Source: Macrocystis pyrifera (taxonomy: Eukaryota; Sar; Phaeophyceae; Laminariales; Laminariaceae). From it: DNA of 64,000 nt. The translations under genes and the position numbers were made by a program. The notes under the pieces were generated by a model. The model was not told the origin of the DNA, did no database searches, and worked only from the letters and a program-made list of their open reading frames with translations. The DNA is taken from contig JASSKH010000038.1 of the NCBI GenBank assembly GCA_031763025.1, forward strand, positions 1,777,001-1,841,000, given 5' to 3'. Below, piece by piece: positions 11,143-23,581 of this stretch (positions within the stretch are counted from its first letter, which is position 1; each line of letters opens with the position of its first letter).

Positions 11143-13399
11143 GTTTTTTTAAAGTAATTGATGGCTTCTCTGCCGAAGAGCTATCCATACATACCAGTAC
11201 ACCCCTTTCCACGCAAGGAAACAGGGCTGACTCCGTGACAGAGGAAATGACGCGGCTAGCGCATTCCCCAGACGTTTTATTTGTTAATCCTCCGGGGGAT
11301 TGGCTTGGTTTCAATGAGATTATCGGTTGAGCTTGCCACACGTCTACCACAAGACACTTGCCGTGTGTCAATCTAACCCGTTGCTCCCGTTGCAACAGCA
11401 GAACCGACTGCAGCTACCACAGGCGCGTGAGTATGTTGTCCAGACCTGACCTCCTAGAGGGGCAGGTGCCGCAGATATTGCCACTTAGGGGAGTTATCTC
11501 CTCCCGGTTGTGTGGGACTGACTCGCGCGTGTTCACCCACGAACAAACACTTGGGGTATGAGACCTGTCCGCCGGAGTCGGTCCAGTTCCGGTCCACCCC
11601 ACCCCTTAGGGCGTTGGTCTTCAGACGCATTACGCAGTGTTACATCTCGCGGTAAGCAATGGGCTCACCCCATGCACTCAGCATGTCTGGGAGACTGACC
11701 ATATGTAGTGTGACAGTAGTACAATATGCAGAAGCGAATGAATGCAGCCGTGTTGTCATCCCCACTCTAACACCGTACGCAGTACACTCTACGCAGTACA
11801 AGGAAGCATCTTCGTTATTGTCGACAGGCTTGGCTGGCTGTAATGGAACGCATTGTGCGTGGTGCCACGTACGCCAATATTCCACAGAGGTTCAGTCCAA
11901 AGAACGGAACTACAGAACGCTGCGCTGTCAACGATCCGATTGTGCACGGCGACCAGAAACATAATGCAGTCATGTGTCAGTCAGGCAAACAGAGAGGCGA
12001 GTGAAGGCGAAAACCATGTATGTCAACGCACGTTGGTTGCACATGTAGCACGATGCAGACGCAACGAGGGCGTGGGATACGTTGTTGTTGAGGCTCGCAT
12101 ACTATTGATAACTCGTCGCCACAATACAATGCAGTCCGTGGTCGCTGGAGAGGCTCCAATAGCACTTCTCTGGAGTGGAAGAATACCTCGGTAAAAAGAT
12201 AAAACATACACCAGGTATATATGTATATGCATATTGAAGGGGCTTCGTGCTTAGGCATATTATCTTTTCTGTTGGAACACGCGCCTCTGGGAGTATTACA
12301 TCGGACCTTTGCTAGGATGTGTCGGCCTAGCATCTCTTTCGAGTCTAACACAGTTTGACGTCTCCACCATCCGCTTCAAAACATGCCTACAGTCTGCATC
12401 TCTCAACGCGTGCTAATCTTGTCTACGCGCGTTCATCTTGCGGTGAGAGCATGAAGTATTGTTACTGAAAGAAGAAAAGGATCGCTTGAAAACCGACCCA
12501 AGCAAGTTCGTGGTTGTGGCCATCTGACGGCCCAATCATCGGAACGCACGCTATCTGGGGGATGTCTCCAACTTTCTCACTTCAGCATATAGTTAGGTAT
12601 ACACGTTTTTTATTTCTTCGGCCATCACGATTGCTTTCTCTCTCAACTCGCACGAGCTTCAGCGCTCGACGAACGTCTGCACAAGCCATGGACACGCGTT
12701 TCTTCCCTCCACGCCCCGCACATGAAATGAGTTGTTTCGTGATCTCGCAAAAGTGCTTAACAACACGTGTGTTTTCGTTCCCCGCTCCCGTATTGTATCG
12801 AAAGTGAGAGAATTTTTAGAACACTTGCGCTGCTCGCCGTTTGCCATCGAACCTGTTCTACTACGTAACGCGCTTCAGAAACAGGAACATTGTATTCGTT
12901 TACCAGGGATCGCACCCAACCAACTTGCACCGACAGGATATGGTCAAGCGACCGCAACAACGAGAATAAATCGACCGCTAAACATTCCTCCGGCAGATCC
13001 CGGCAGCGAAAGGTCTTCGCTGTCAGTGGAAGTGAAAAGGAGAGGGTGACTCGGTTAGTGAAGACAAGAATCCAACCCGAAGATCCAAAACCAAAAGGCA
13101 ATGGTAACCCCCAGTACAATCCATCCCCTATTCCCGATGCTCATCGCCCACGCATATTGTGCAACGACCAGAACGCTGCACCTCAACCCTTTTCCCACCG
13201 CATACGCGGCCCAATCCTGATGCCATGTACGTATAGGTCCGATCCGAGACGTGGGTACAGCTCCAGCAAGCCCCCCACACACCGGTTACGACGATGATTT
13301 TCCACTGTAGTTAACAAACCCTTACGTTTGCATTCCCTTGGGGAACAACGCTCCATCTCTATATACTCCCCTTAGAGAAAAGCGGACGACATAGCTCCC
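11143..13399. other. No gene recognised
   Basis: Only short frames are present, none above 135 codons. An 'accaggtatatatgtatatgc' block at 12211-12231 is one of many copies of the ACCAGGTA motif in this window. From about 12.9 kb the plus strand becomes progressively A/C-rich toward the satellite. Confidence 0.45.
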
Positions 13400-15010
13400 A
13401 AAGGGGCGGAAAAAGTCTCCATACCCCGCAAAACCGCAAAACCTTACTCATCCCCCGCAGAGCTGTCGTGGTTGCATAATCGCGTACGTGCCAGCGTGTC
13501 AGGTTCCTGCCTGAGTCTCCCCCCGTTGGATGTAGTTTTCCTGTCCCGACGATCTTCAACAACACACTATTAAACGCATCATGCTGTTGGTAACTCGGCC
13601 TTTCTCGTTCCGTTCCCGCAAAACTCCGGCGGCATACCACTGAACGCGTGGAAGCATTGACGACCCTATCTTTCTCGTTCCGGACTCGAACCGCCCACAA
13701 CAGACAAAACCTCAAGGCTCCTTCAGGTGCTGCGAAAACGCCTGTGCCTGCGCTAGCTGACTCACCCCTCGTCGAGCTACCCTAGCTATATAAATGCCAC
13801 ACATGCCAGCACGTACCACGCTCGTGAAATCACACTTTAGTCTACACCAAATGACGCAATACTCTACCCCGTAAAACTGAAGAGGTACAGCTTTCCACGC
13901 ATCTCGCCGTTAGCTATTTGAATTTCTACGTTTCCGGATCCAAACCGCAGACAACGAGATACTGACACCCCTCCCCCCCAGAGCTGCCCTGTCTTCACAC
14001 CTACCGCAATCACCACTTTCTGAATTCAATCTCGATTCTGCCGCCTTGGGTCGCATTGCTCTGTCCCACAGAACTTCAACAGCCTACCGGTAAACGCATG
14101 GACAACATTGGCGACTCAACTTTTCTCATTCCGGACTCAAACCGCATACAACACACACAACAAAGCACCTTCGCGTGCCACGAAAACACCTGTAACCGCA
14201 ATGGGCGACTCACCCCCCACGGAGCTGTCCTGTCTGAACAAAAATACCATACGTACCACGTGATTGAGTTCGCAATTGAGTCTGCCACCCTGGAATGTAT
14301 TTCTCTATCTCGTCCAAACCCAACGGCGTACCATTCAAAGCATCACGACAACAACTCGAATATTCACGTTCCGGACTCCAATCACACACAGCAACGCGCT
14401 GGCTCGTCCCCAGCGGACCCGTTCCGGCTAAAGAACAAACATACTTACCACGGGTGAGTATCCGAACTTGAAGTCTGGTTCCAGGTGGCACCTTACTTCA
14501 TCTTGTCAATGCCTCAACGACTAGCCGTTCAATGCATCACGTCACTGGTAACTCGATTATTTACGTGCCGAACTCAAACCGCACACACCAACAAGTTGAC
14601 TCGTCCCCCACAGAGCTGACATGGCGTCATGAATACCGAACACACCAAGGTTAAGCTCCAGGGGACACATTGCTGTATACCCCGTCCAATCTCGACGACA
14701 TACCGTTTAAGCCGTAACGTCATTGGCAGATCGCCAGTTTTCGGTTCAGGTTCCAACCGCATGCACGTGCAACAAACTTCTTCGCCCCCCGTGTTTTCGA
14801 ACTTCCGTACGTACCAAATTTTCTTCATTTGAACTCGAGTCCGTCGCGAGAATACGCATTACCACATCTCCGTCGAACGTCAAGTGCATACCGTTCAAGC
14901 CGCCATGCCAATCACAACCCGACCTGGTCTTTCCGGACTCAAACCGTACACAACACACAATAAAACTGAAAACCGTACGTCACTGCTACCAACAATACCA
15001 TTGCTATGGG
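13400..15010. repeat. AC-rich degenerate satellite A
   Basis: The phrase TTCCGGACTCAAACCGCA, followed by an ACAACACACAA-type block, recurs with changes near 13676, 13928, 14125, 14363, 14561, 14736 and 14927. Spacings are about 175-250 bp. Between these lie shared blocks such as 'CCCC.C.GAGCTG.C.TG' and 'CATACCGTTCAA.GCATCACG'. The plus strand is strongly enriched in A and C. The tract ends about 630 bp beyond the stop codon of family copy A, the position that similar tracts occupy for copies B and C. Frames through it are not credible genes. Confidence 0.75.
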
Positions 15011-15435
15011 CCTAGTATCAGTAGCCGTGGATGATAGCATCTCTTTGCTATGTTTTCTGCGCTCCATCACATCGAAAAACGTTTCTACAACATGCTGCCA
15101 ATGAGCGTAGAGTACATGCTACCTCACCGTCAAGCAAATAAAAATCGCACACGGTGCTTCTGTGCACAACTAAATCACCCCCCCCCACCTCCGATAATCA
15201 AACTTGGATTAGACAACCATGCCAACCACCTGGTGTATGGTTACCTTCGAGGTATTTTACAGCGGGACAAGAAAAAACCGCTACGTCCTATATATATACA
15301 ACCTCATGCTGCTCATCGAGCGTCCTGTGTAATGTCTGGTTTAAGCCCACACCCATATTGGCCTGCGGCCTGTTTACACTCCCAGCGTCATTGACCAAAT
15401 GCAACGACTCGCACGGACTGAACAGGCAGAAAATT

Positions 15436-15575
15436 CCGAACAAGCTGCCAGCAAGCTGTCAATAAGCTGTGAGTATACTCTCAAGATACTGTGGCAGACC
15501 GTCAGTGAGCAGCCAGTAAACTGCCAGAAAACCGCTTAAACATGCCAGCAAGCTGACAGCAAGTTGCGGGCAAAC
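15436..15575. repeat. Short interspersed CCAGCAAGCTG iterations
   Basis: Words of the type GCCAGCAAGCTG(T/A)CA recur roughly every 13-20 bases with substitutions. The equivalent positions downstream of copies B (near 36530-36580) and C (near 48800-48860) hold related 'CAACGTACCA.CCAGGCC.T.AGCAA' text. The segment therefore belongs to the duplicated unit's 3' flank. No coding function is visible. Confidence 0.5.
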
Positions 15576-15636
15576 TCTCCACCCTCCCTCGTCAGTCGAT
15601 GACATCTCGCGTTTCCGTCGAGCTCGGCCTCCCCAC

Positions 15637-18600
15637 TCAGTACATAATGCTTGCAGTCACTTCGTCGGCAACCTGCAGTGTGTCGATCTCCTTCAGCCCT
15701 CGGTACAGCTGCTTGTAAAACTGGTTGGTGCTGCACCTGAAAAACAACGTAACGGTACGGCACAATAAGCGGGTCGTCGTTAGTCTCGCAGCCCGTTCGG
15801 CTGATAGGAAACCGTGCTGCTGATGCCGGCTGCGATAGGGGTGCACCTACATTTGCCTTCTGAGGCTTCCCACTCGAGGAGCACCACATCCCAACCATAA
15901 GAACCCGACCTTGAGAGAGATGAAAGTGAAACCCGAGGAAGAGCACCATGGCCTACATGCACTAGATATTTATTAAATACGTATCGATCAACACAAATGG
16001 CATACCAGGTACATCTCAGCGACTTTTTAGATGAGAACCCCTCCCCCCCCGCCGGTCAAACTGAATGTTAACAGAACGTGCTGCACCCCCTGTCGTTGAG
16101 CGCCTCACATACTTTCCCTCAGGACCCTCTGTTGAGGAGTTCCTACGACCATTTGTTGGATTAAAGTTGACTCCACGTTAGGGGGGGAGGGTGTCGCATT
16201 GTATGGGGTTTTTACTTTCAGCCAATCAGAGCCGCCTGGCCAAGTGGCCGCCTTATTTGTTGCCCAATCATACGTAACCCTTCAACATGCCCCCCCCCCC
16301 CCCGACGATATGCGCCGCCATGGGGTTCTTCGCCCTACTCCAAAACAACCAGAGACGTATCCATACATGTTTAGTGGGGAAAAGAGCTACTCGCCCGAGT
16401 GGCCTAACGCTATGATGAAAATAAAGGTACCATACCCCCCCTCCCCCTCTACCGTAGCACCAGTCTAAATTTTAAAGCTAAGCCCGGTACACATTCACTT
16501 GGGCAAGGCTATCTACGGACGACACGTTATTTAATCGTTCGGGTCCGACGATAACGGGTAGCTCCTTGGTCGCAGAGCTCTGTCGCGAAGAAATACTTGA
16601 ACTGAAAAGTGCAACCATTTCCGTGGCGTTGCTCTTGACTCACGTACGGGTAAACTTCCAGCCCAGATATTTATACGCCCACAACACGTTACGAGTACAG
16701 CGCATGTTACTTAAATAGCGCCACAGTCGGTAGGCTACGTAAAAATTGCCGCAAGCGACGCACGAAGAGTTACAGGCACGTGCAATCGCTCCATCCTATG
16801 TTTTCTCGATGCAAGAAGAAGTATATACGGGCAAGTGCAACTGCTTGGTCGTTCTCTCTCTGCAAGTCGATGCAACTCCGTCAATAATCTCGTACCGTAT
16901 TTTGTTGTGGTAGAACGGGTGGAGTGTCGGAGCCATCCACATGAAGCTCCAGCAGGCGCTTTCGCCTTGGTCAGTCCTGGCTCGTCACGAAGGAGCGAGA
17001 TAGACGGGACATTGGAACAAAGGCGGGGGGGGGAGGGGTGTACTCATTATCATGCATGGCCGTAGTCGTATGACCGTATACCCTCGCATCCGTACAATGC
17101 CGGGACGAAGCGCGTCGGATTTTCACCGAGCAGGCAGACATTGCTTGCACCAAACTCGAAGCGCCGTGAGGTGTTGGGCGAGTCGCACAAAGGGTGAGCT
17201 GTATCCTACTAAGAACCGCTTTAGAGGCGGATTTTCTTGCATATGGATGACAGCATCAATGAATTGATGTTATTTCTGGTGTGACCACTTCCAGAGACAG
17301 CAATGGGGTTACTATGTAACTGCCTCGTGGGCGCCTCACCATATACATACTGCGTGATACGAGCATCCCCCTTGTGCGGAGTAAATGTTATCCCCGCACA
17401 AAAATGATCTAGCTTGACCGCCAGCCGTGGTAACCTCCAAAAACAAAAAACTATAAAAACGGGACCCTGACTGTATAGCTCACGTAGTGAGAGGCGTGTT
17501 TTCAAGCGTCGTCGCCAACCGACACCAACCCAACCTATATATATATATATACCAGGAACAAAGACCAGGGGGAGGAGCCACAAGCAGCGTGGTGAAGACC
17601 AGAGGGAACGCACAGCATCGTCCCCATCGAGAAGATACATTTTCATTCGTTGGAAGCATTTTTCGGACAAGGTAAATACGTTCCCACCTCGAGACAAAGT
17701 CCTGCATCTTTAGTCCTCCTTCCTACCATGTAATCTGCGTTTTAATTCCGCCGTATTTTCACGCCAATCTCCAGGTGTTAAGAAAATCGCGGTGGCCTTA
17801 ATCGTCGAAACTCACCACGTTGTGCTTTCGTTGTTAAAGTCGATTTTGTATTTGATCCCCCAAAGAATCCTGGCGCCGAGGACGTGGTCGATTGCGTGCA
17901 TGATGCAAGACAAGAAGAGGCCTTCTTGCAGATCGAGCGGGATGTCGTTGTCTCGCATGGCCCTATAATGAAAGCGAACGTAGAGAGGTTCGTCCGTAAG
18001 TAGGCTCTGCGAGCGCGATGGACGCAGGGTCCGTTAAAGGCGGCAGGTCCCAAAATTTTGCCACCATGTGTTCGATACTGTGTGAGGTACAGGGACAAGT
18101 GCTACGACAGGGGATCAAAGTATCGAGCACTTTTTGGTCGAAGTATGCCTTACAGATCGAACTCCTCAACTGATGAAACTACTCGGTATCCCATTTGTGT
18201 TGTACGGTATCATTCGTTAGAATGTACACCTACAGTATGAACACGGCCACGACAATATTTATTTGGTTATGCCAACTAATTTAGTGAAAGTCAATTTTTG
18301 GGCGAGGTATCTCAGCTGCTGCCCTTCTCATGAAATGCGGCCAGGAGAGTGAGTAATCGTGTCACCCGTTGCGAACATTATCGGTGCTTGCCACGGAGAA
18401 AACGCCTCTATCCGCTCCGTACAAAACCAAGCCTCGAATGCACAACCGCAGGAAGGACACTAACGAATGCCTATTCGGCGCCAGAATCGCTATTTGCTGA
18501 CCATACATCGTCACGTTCACGCTGCACGTACCAAACTAGAAAGCTATACCAGGCGTGAAGCTCGAGAGGTTGGGGGGGAGTTGTACAAGTATCTGTGGTT

Positions 18601-20838
18601 AAGTACGGTATTGCGCACGAACCCAGCTGGCAGAAAGATGCTTCGACGGAACGTGGGCACTGCTAGTGTTGCTCCTTACAATCTACGGCAGTGTATCCGA
18701 GGGTTGGAGATGGGACTGTCTCACCTGCGCAGAACGTGCCGGGCTCCCATCATGAAGCCCGACAGCGGCAGCTCCAGCTCGCTCCAACGTTCAGTCCGTG
18801 CATGGTCAGCACCACCAAGGGGGGACATGTTGCGCGACTCCGCCACAAGAGAGTCCCGCTTTGTCGGCGAACCCAGCCCCATCCACTTGTTTCCCTCAGT
18901 CCTGATAGCATGCAAAATGTGAGTCTAGTGGCTCAGATACCACTGCGTGCACCGCGTTCAAGTATAGGAAAAATTGGACGTTTGGAGCTTGTACTGGTGG
19001 TATAGATCCGGCAGGAACCCTATCCTTTGCAATGACCACAGTGAGGCGGCTGTGCTGCACACTGTGAGAAAGGGATGCTTGGAAGAAGCGTCGTGTGATC
19101 ATTCAGAGATGCTTTTTTTTTCGTTCTTCAAGAACATGTCCACTATCTCAACACTCTACCCGCAATAACAGAGCGCAACGTTTTCGTATAACCAGCATTA
19201 TTAAAATGTGACCACGACATATACACCAGCTAGCTGCACCCGGACAAATCACAGGAAATATCTCGTTTTGCCACTTGGAAAAACATCTTGGCAATACTAC
19301 CTGTATTTCAGGCACTCAACGTTCGGTTGAGGATCGACCACGAACTGGCTCATCACCATGGCACCGAGTGAGTAGGGTCTTTGACGCAAATCACAGGGAG
19401 CCACAAGTACTCCCGCACACTTTGAAATTGCTCCATATATTCAAACCTGGTGGTCGTAAGGGGCCCCAGGGATCCGTGAAGAAGCCCATGGTGCAGCCAA
19501 GTCGTAGTCCACGTCGACTCCATTAGCTTAGTTTTCAGGCTGTCGTCCGACACGATACGCTCGACCAGCGCGTTGCCGAGTGCGTGACACTTGGTGTGAG
19601 CAGCCGTTGTCCAGTAAAAGTGGAGGAAAGACACCTGGCTTTCCGGGTCGCTCACCGGTTCTCCGTTGACAAGAAACGACGTGATGTTCACCGCCCATTT
19701 TTCGTCCTGGCCGCCGCATCTGTTTTTGGTGTACTTCATGCTCCACGATTTTATGGGGGTGACTACTCCTTCGTCGTACTTGCTGCCGCGTTCGCGAGCA
19801 ACGTGTTCCAGCATGCATTCGTCAACGCGAATGTAATAGTGGTGCTCCTCGCACGAGCGCTGTTTTTCGCCGTTGGATTGTCGTGCAGAGAGTGCAGCGC
19901 GCTCGGATGTCCGATCACGGCGAAGGACAGTGACAAGACTGGTGCCTTCGATGAACGCCACCACATCTTCTGTCGTGGGCGTACGCCAGAAAAGGGCGCT
20001 CCAAATGCCCAGTAAAACTGCAAAGGGGAACTTGATGAAGTACCTGTCGTGGGCAGCACGAGGAGGGAGGGGGATGGGTGATATGATCAGGGGGCTTTGG
20101 CGCTTCGTGTTGTATTCGGTGTCGCTATTATTCACGTCATGGGTAACGACGGCCGTGTACATGGGGAGCTACGCACCCCCGCAAAGTTCTTTTTTGAAAA
20201 ACACAACATGTTCTCTCTTCCGAGAAGAAGCATGCCAAACGAAAGGCATGCCGTTTTAGCCCTCGATAGCCGACGACGTGATCGTGTGCCTACCGCATAT
20301 TCCTACGCTTCACGAAAGAAATGATCCGCCTCGCCTACCGTATTAGTACGTCGCTAGCGCTTGCCAACATATACGTAATACTGCTACTTACCTGGTACGT
20401 ACTTATCAGGCGCGCGTGAACCGCATCAGCTTTGGTGATTGCTGGTGCAAGGCAAGATTCGCACGTGGACCCGGCAACGTGAACCAACGACGGGGGAATA
20501 CGATTTTCATCAGCGGAAAGCAGACACTACGCCACAACGCGGATGTGAGCGAAAACCCTTTAATGGCCGCCGATCTGATGGTGCACCCAACGCGCACGTC
20601 ACAGTAGCACACCAAGCACGCATGACGCACTAACTTGACCTGTCAACGAATGCTAGAAATCTCTGCCAAACGTTTTGCCGCAGGAACTACACGCTAGCAG
20701 ACATCATATCACCGCCCACATTGGAATTTGTAGGAAGTAGTGGGCCAGATATCGGAGCAAGGGCTGCTTGAAGCTGTCTAGGTCGACATCGACGTTGGCG
20801 CTGATGGGCTTGTATGAAGCTTGCTCCACCTTAGAGAC
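15637..20838 (-). CDS. Tandem-family protein, copy A (split gene, His-rich, membrane-anchored?)
   Basis: I reconstructed six exons on minus: 20838-20720, 20043-19447, 18901-18725, 17962-17816, 16976-16896 and 15736-15637, the last ending in TGA. All edges have GT/AG, and every junction restores frame at phase 2. The 406-residue product starts V-S-K. It has a likely membrane segment early in the second exon (YFIKFPFAVLLGIWSALFW) and histidine clusters conserved in copy C: HFYWTTAAHTKCH, WLHH, HAIDH, LHPFYH. It ends in TASIMY. The start codon is missing. A possible first exon is listed separately. By eye, exon 2 of this set is about four-fifths identical to copy C. I do not recognise the family. 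A membrane enzyme using metal or haem bound by histidines is an inference only. The intron between the last two exons is over 1.1 kb and holds a 14-base C run. Confidence 0.75.
16290..16303. repeat. Poly-C run (14)
   Basis: Fourteen consecutive C lie within the last intron of copy A. Similar long G or C runs occur at 23198, 29808, 35047 and 55987. Confidence 0.9.
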
Positions 20839-21119
20839 CTGTGGCAAAATGGAAGGAAGGACCGGTGTGAGGTTTACTCAGATTGGTTAGTTAGAGCGGC
20901 AGTCTGGGATTGAAATCGTGCACTAGGTACGCCGTAACGTCCACTACCTACACCTAAGGGCAGTCCTCTACCGCGGCGCCACGAGGAAATCACGCGACAT
21001 TAGGGCAAACCTATATATATATATATATCTGGTATGTAACATCACCTGATGTATTGCACACATGCTATCGACCCGCAAGTGGCCTTCAAGCATCGAGTGT
21101 ACCCGGGAAGCTGGCGTAC

Positions 21120-21209
21120 ATACAACAGAACCGCGTTGGCCAGTAAGATCAATAAGTAGACCTTGACAAACATAGGCGCAAGCCAACGTTTAAAAGCTAA
21201 TGTCCACAT
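21120..21209 (-). CDS. Candidate first exon of family copy A (signal-anchor-like)
   Basis: Reading on minus from an ATG at 21209, 30 codons encode a basic start followed by a strongly hydrophobic stretch (VYLLILLANAVLLY). They stop at TAT|GTACGC, a usable donor in phase 0. The first confirmed family exon starts in phase 0 after CCACAG at 20838, so the join is in frame and would supply a membrane anchor. No matching exon was found upstream of copies B and C, and another donor (CAG|GTGATG) lies further downstream in a different phase. This is therefore a proposal, not a firm call. Confidence 0.3.
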
Positions 21210-21249
21210 TCCAGGTACGGTATACGTGATACGTACCAATACATACATT

Positions 21250-22080
21250 TCTAAGTAGTACCGAATAACACACGCGTGATAAGATAAGACACACCCAGGC
21301 AGGGATGAATTTCAGAGCCGATTTTCTCCAAAATATGGGCGCGCACACGCAACGAAAATAATGGTTTTGGAAACATATCGTGGAGATCTTTCCGTAGACG
21401 CGTGTCGCTCACCGGCGGCGTTTCGCCGCAACCGTTGTAGAGAAAATCAGCTGGTGAATTCGTCCAAGAGGGTGTGCTTTCTTGCGTGGGTTTACGGCAG
21501 AAGTTCAGGTTTGTATGTATATGTGTATCGCGTGTACACTCCCGCGAGCCCGACTGGTTTGCTGAAAGCCAAATAACCGCACCCTATAGGTATTGATTGG
21601 TGCGTTCCGTCGCGAGTATTGAAAGCCGATTTTGGGGCGAGCAGGCTCTTCTTGGTGTCTCGCAGCACTGCGCGGCTGAGCCCAATGCACACATTATACG
21701 ATACCCACAACAGCGAGTTTTCTAGTCAACAATTCCTCGCGCTCCTATGCTAAACTCATTAGAGCAGGCAGACCACTTCCACTAAGAGCTGATTCGTAAA
21801 AAAGTCTTGAACACCCCCCTTGAATCACGTGGAGGAGGTTTGTTCACGGATTTAGACGTACTTGCCGTTATAGGCGGCACCTGAAATCAGGTATAACAAA
21901 ACAATCCCTGGTATATACTACACATACTACACACGCCACAGGAGAGCGCGATACCCCGCCTGTTTTTTCTTTTCACGACCCGTTGTCTTCGAGTTAGCCC
22001 GTGATGTACTGCTAATACTTTCTACTACGACCTTTGACCAAGCGAAATGTGCTTACAACGCCTATTGATAGTGTGCGAGT
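21250..22080. other. No gene recognised
   Basis: An alternating TATATA run at 21011-21026 lies just before this stretch. A minus-strand frame starting with ATG at 21710 has a GC-rich third position for about 43 codons and could be an exon. It shows no duplicate and no domain. Confidence 0.4.
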
Positions 22081-22084
22081 GTAC

Positions 22085-22440
22085 GCGATGCAATGCACGC
22101 TACGAGGTTGGAGTGTTGCTGTTACAGCAGTAGGAAGGCAGAAACCGGTGCTGACCGGACGGTGGAGAGGAGGGGTGTGTTTGTGCTCACGTCATGCAGA
22201 GAGAAGGGGTACTATGCCATTGATTCCACCGTGATGCCTTCACCTACCATATTTGAACTGCATGATGCGATGCACGCCATCGAGGTTTACACCGTTATTG
22301 TCGATAAAGCAGGAAGGCAGTACCCGGTACTGGCTCAAGGGAAAGGAGAGGTGGGGGTATCAGTGGCAGTGGGTGTACTGCTGGTTTGGTCTCGAGTCTG
22401 CAACAATAGTTCCATCGTGACTCCACCTATATATTTATGA
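22085..22440 (+). repeat. Two diverged repeat units with coding-like text
   Basis: Two stretches about 190 bp apart share 'ATGCACGC.(A)CGAGGTT', a TGTTGCTGTT/CCGTTATTGT block and AGGAAGGCAG...CCGGT.CTG. Translated, they read S-V-A-V-T-A-V-G-R-Q-K-P-V-L and T-V-I-V-D-K-A-G-R-Q-Y-P-V-L. The amino-acid agreement at G-R-Q-x-P-V-L suggests an ancient protein repeat rather than random DNA. The segment at 22885-22960 (T-L-V-V-L-D-A-D-G-K-K-E-R-F) may be a third, more distant relative. Confidence 0.4.
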
Positions 22441-22869
22441 AAGCTGCAACAGCAGCAGTAGCAGTATTACACCTACAATATCTGGTAGCCTGTAACAACA
22501 TCAGTAGTGAGTGATCACGAACCCCAATTAGTTACCGTGTCTACTGAAGAACACGGGTTGAACACGACAACTGTTGAATACAACTATTACTCTACAATCT
22601 TCATATCATGCACCTGGTACCATACCGTACAAATGCCGAAAAACGACGAGTAGAAGAACGGTTCAATCCCCTTTCATACCGCAGTGTACATAACCTTACT
22701 GTAAATTTGAATCCCATTCCAAGTGTATGGTTCCCACAACAGGACTGTTGTCCTAGAGGGCTTAATGGGAATATCACAGGCACACATCACTCACTGCAGA
22801 AATGATAGTCGATCGTGGCTATACTGGAATACTTGTGTATCTTACTCCTGGGACAAGAGTAGCACCGCT

Positions 22870-22965
22870 TTATCTCTATTGTTAATAATGGGATTGAAGA
22901 ATCGTCACGGACTCTGGTTGTGCTGGATGCCGACGGGAAGAAAGAACGGTTTAATGTGAAGAACA
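22870..22965 (+). pseudogene. Coding remnant, relative of the 1490-1636 insert
   Basis: The plus-strand frame reads N-G-I-E-E-S-S-R-T-L-V-V-L-D-A-D-G-K-K-E followed by R-F-N-V-K-N. The same frame is recognisable, with two stops, on the minus strand at 1518-1606. Differences between the two leave the amino acids largely conserved up to the D-G. No complete gene surrounds it. Confidence 0.4.
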
Positions 22966-23197
22966 CACACAACATACCACTTGACTCAACGCAAATTTTA
23001 TTCGAACCGCAAGTCGAACACGTATCATATGGTCATGTGTACGTATTCTACGTATTGGAAGCGTTGGAGGCTGTGATATTTTTGTCGAGTGTCGTAGTTT
23101 GTGTTACCGGCACGTACTCGTACTTGTAAAGAGCATTGGTTGTTTGGAGTCGCAGCGGTGTGCGATCGATCGTGTTTCAACGCTCGATTTTTCCAGA

Positions 23198-23212
23198 GGG
23201 GGGGGGGGGGGG
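23198..23212. repeat. Poly-G run (15)
   Basis: Fifteen consecutive G. No gene feature is attached to it. Confidence 0.9.
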
Positions 23213-23473
23213 AGTAGGTTGCCAAGACCGAGCAGGCGTTTTCGGAAATATCTGGTCGAGAGCCATCCAAAAATACATTTTCGGACTGCTGTATGTAGTA
23301 CTCTTCTTGCCGTTTTCGAGTAAACGATTGCTGAAAAACGATCGCACCCACCCTGTTCGAAGCCACCGTTCTTTTCTCGTACAGCAGTATTTCCACGGCA
23401 TATACCTGGTAGAATGTACATACATACCTGGTATACACTACTGTATAACAACACGTGTCCCATGCATCATCAG

Positions 23474-23581
23474 CTTGACGCAAGCGCGGAAGATCCTCGA
23501 GCTCTTAAAGAAGGCACGTTGGAACTCTATTCAAAGTCAAAGCGTTTGTGGGCTCTTGTTGTCTGTGCTTTATATATACGA
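23474..23581 (+). CDS. Candidate internal exon, 36 codons
   Basis: The sequence is bounded by CATCATCAG| on the left and CGA|GTGAGT on the right and is open in phase 0 throughout. It encodes L-D-A-S-A-E-D-P-R-A-L-K-E-G-T-L-E-L-Y-S and then a hydrophobic end (LWALVVCALYI). The strong donor and matching frame make a real exon plausible. I could not find the neighbouring exons with certainty, so the parent gene and its product are unknown. Confidence 0.35.

Noticed and set aside
17221-17697. 158-codon minus frame between two family exons of copy A
   Set aside because: It lies inside an intron of a gene on the same strand, is not conserved in copies B and C, and crosses a TATATA run.
18467-18922. 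151-codon plus frame overlapping the 177-base family exon, with counterparts at 37977 and 50237
   Set aside because: It is the antisense shadow of the exon. Splice sites and phases fit only the minus strand.
19584-20015. 143-codon plus frame opposite the largest family exon
   Set aside because: It is an antisense shadow. The minus frame is conserved between A and C and joins its neighbours in phase.
22655-22675. Sequence GGTTCAATCCC resembling a tRNA B box
   Set aside because: No matching T stem, A box or acceptor stem can be folded around it.
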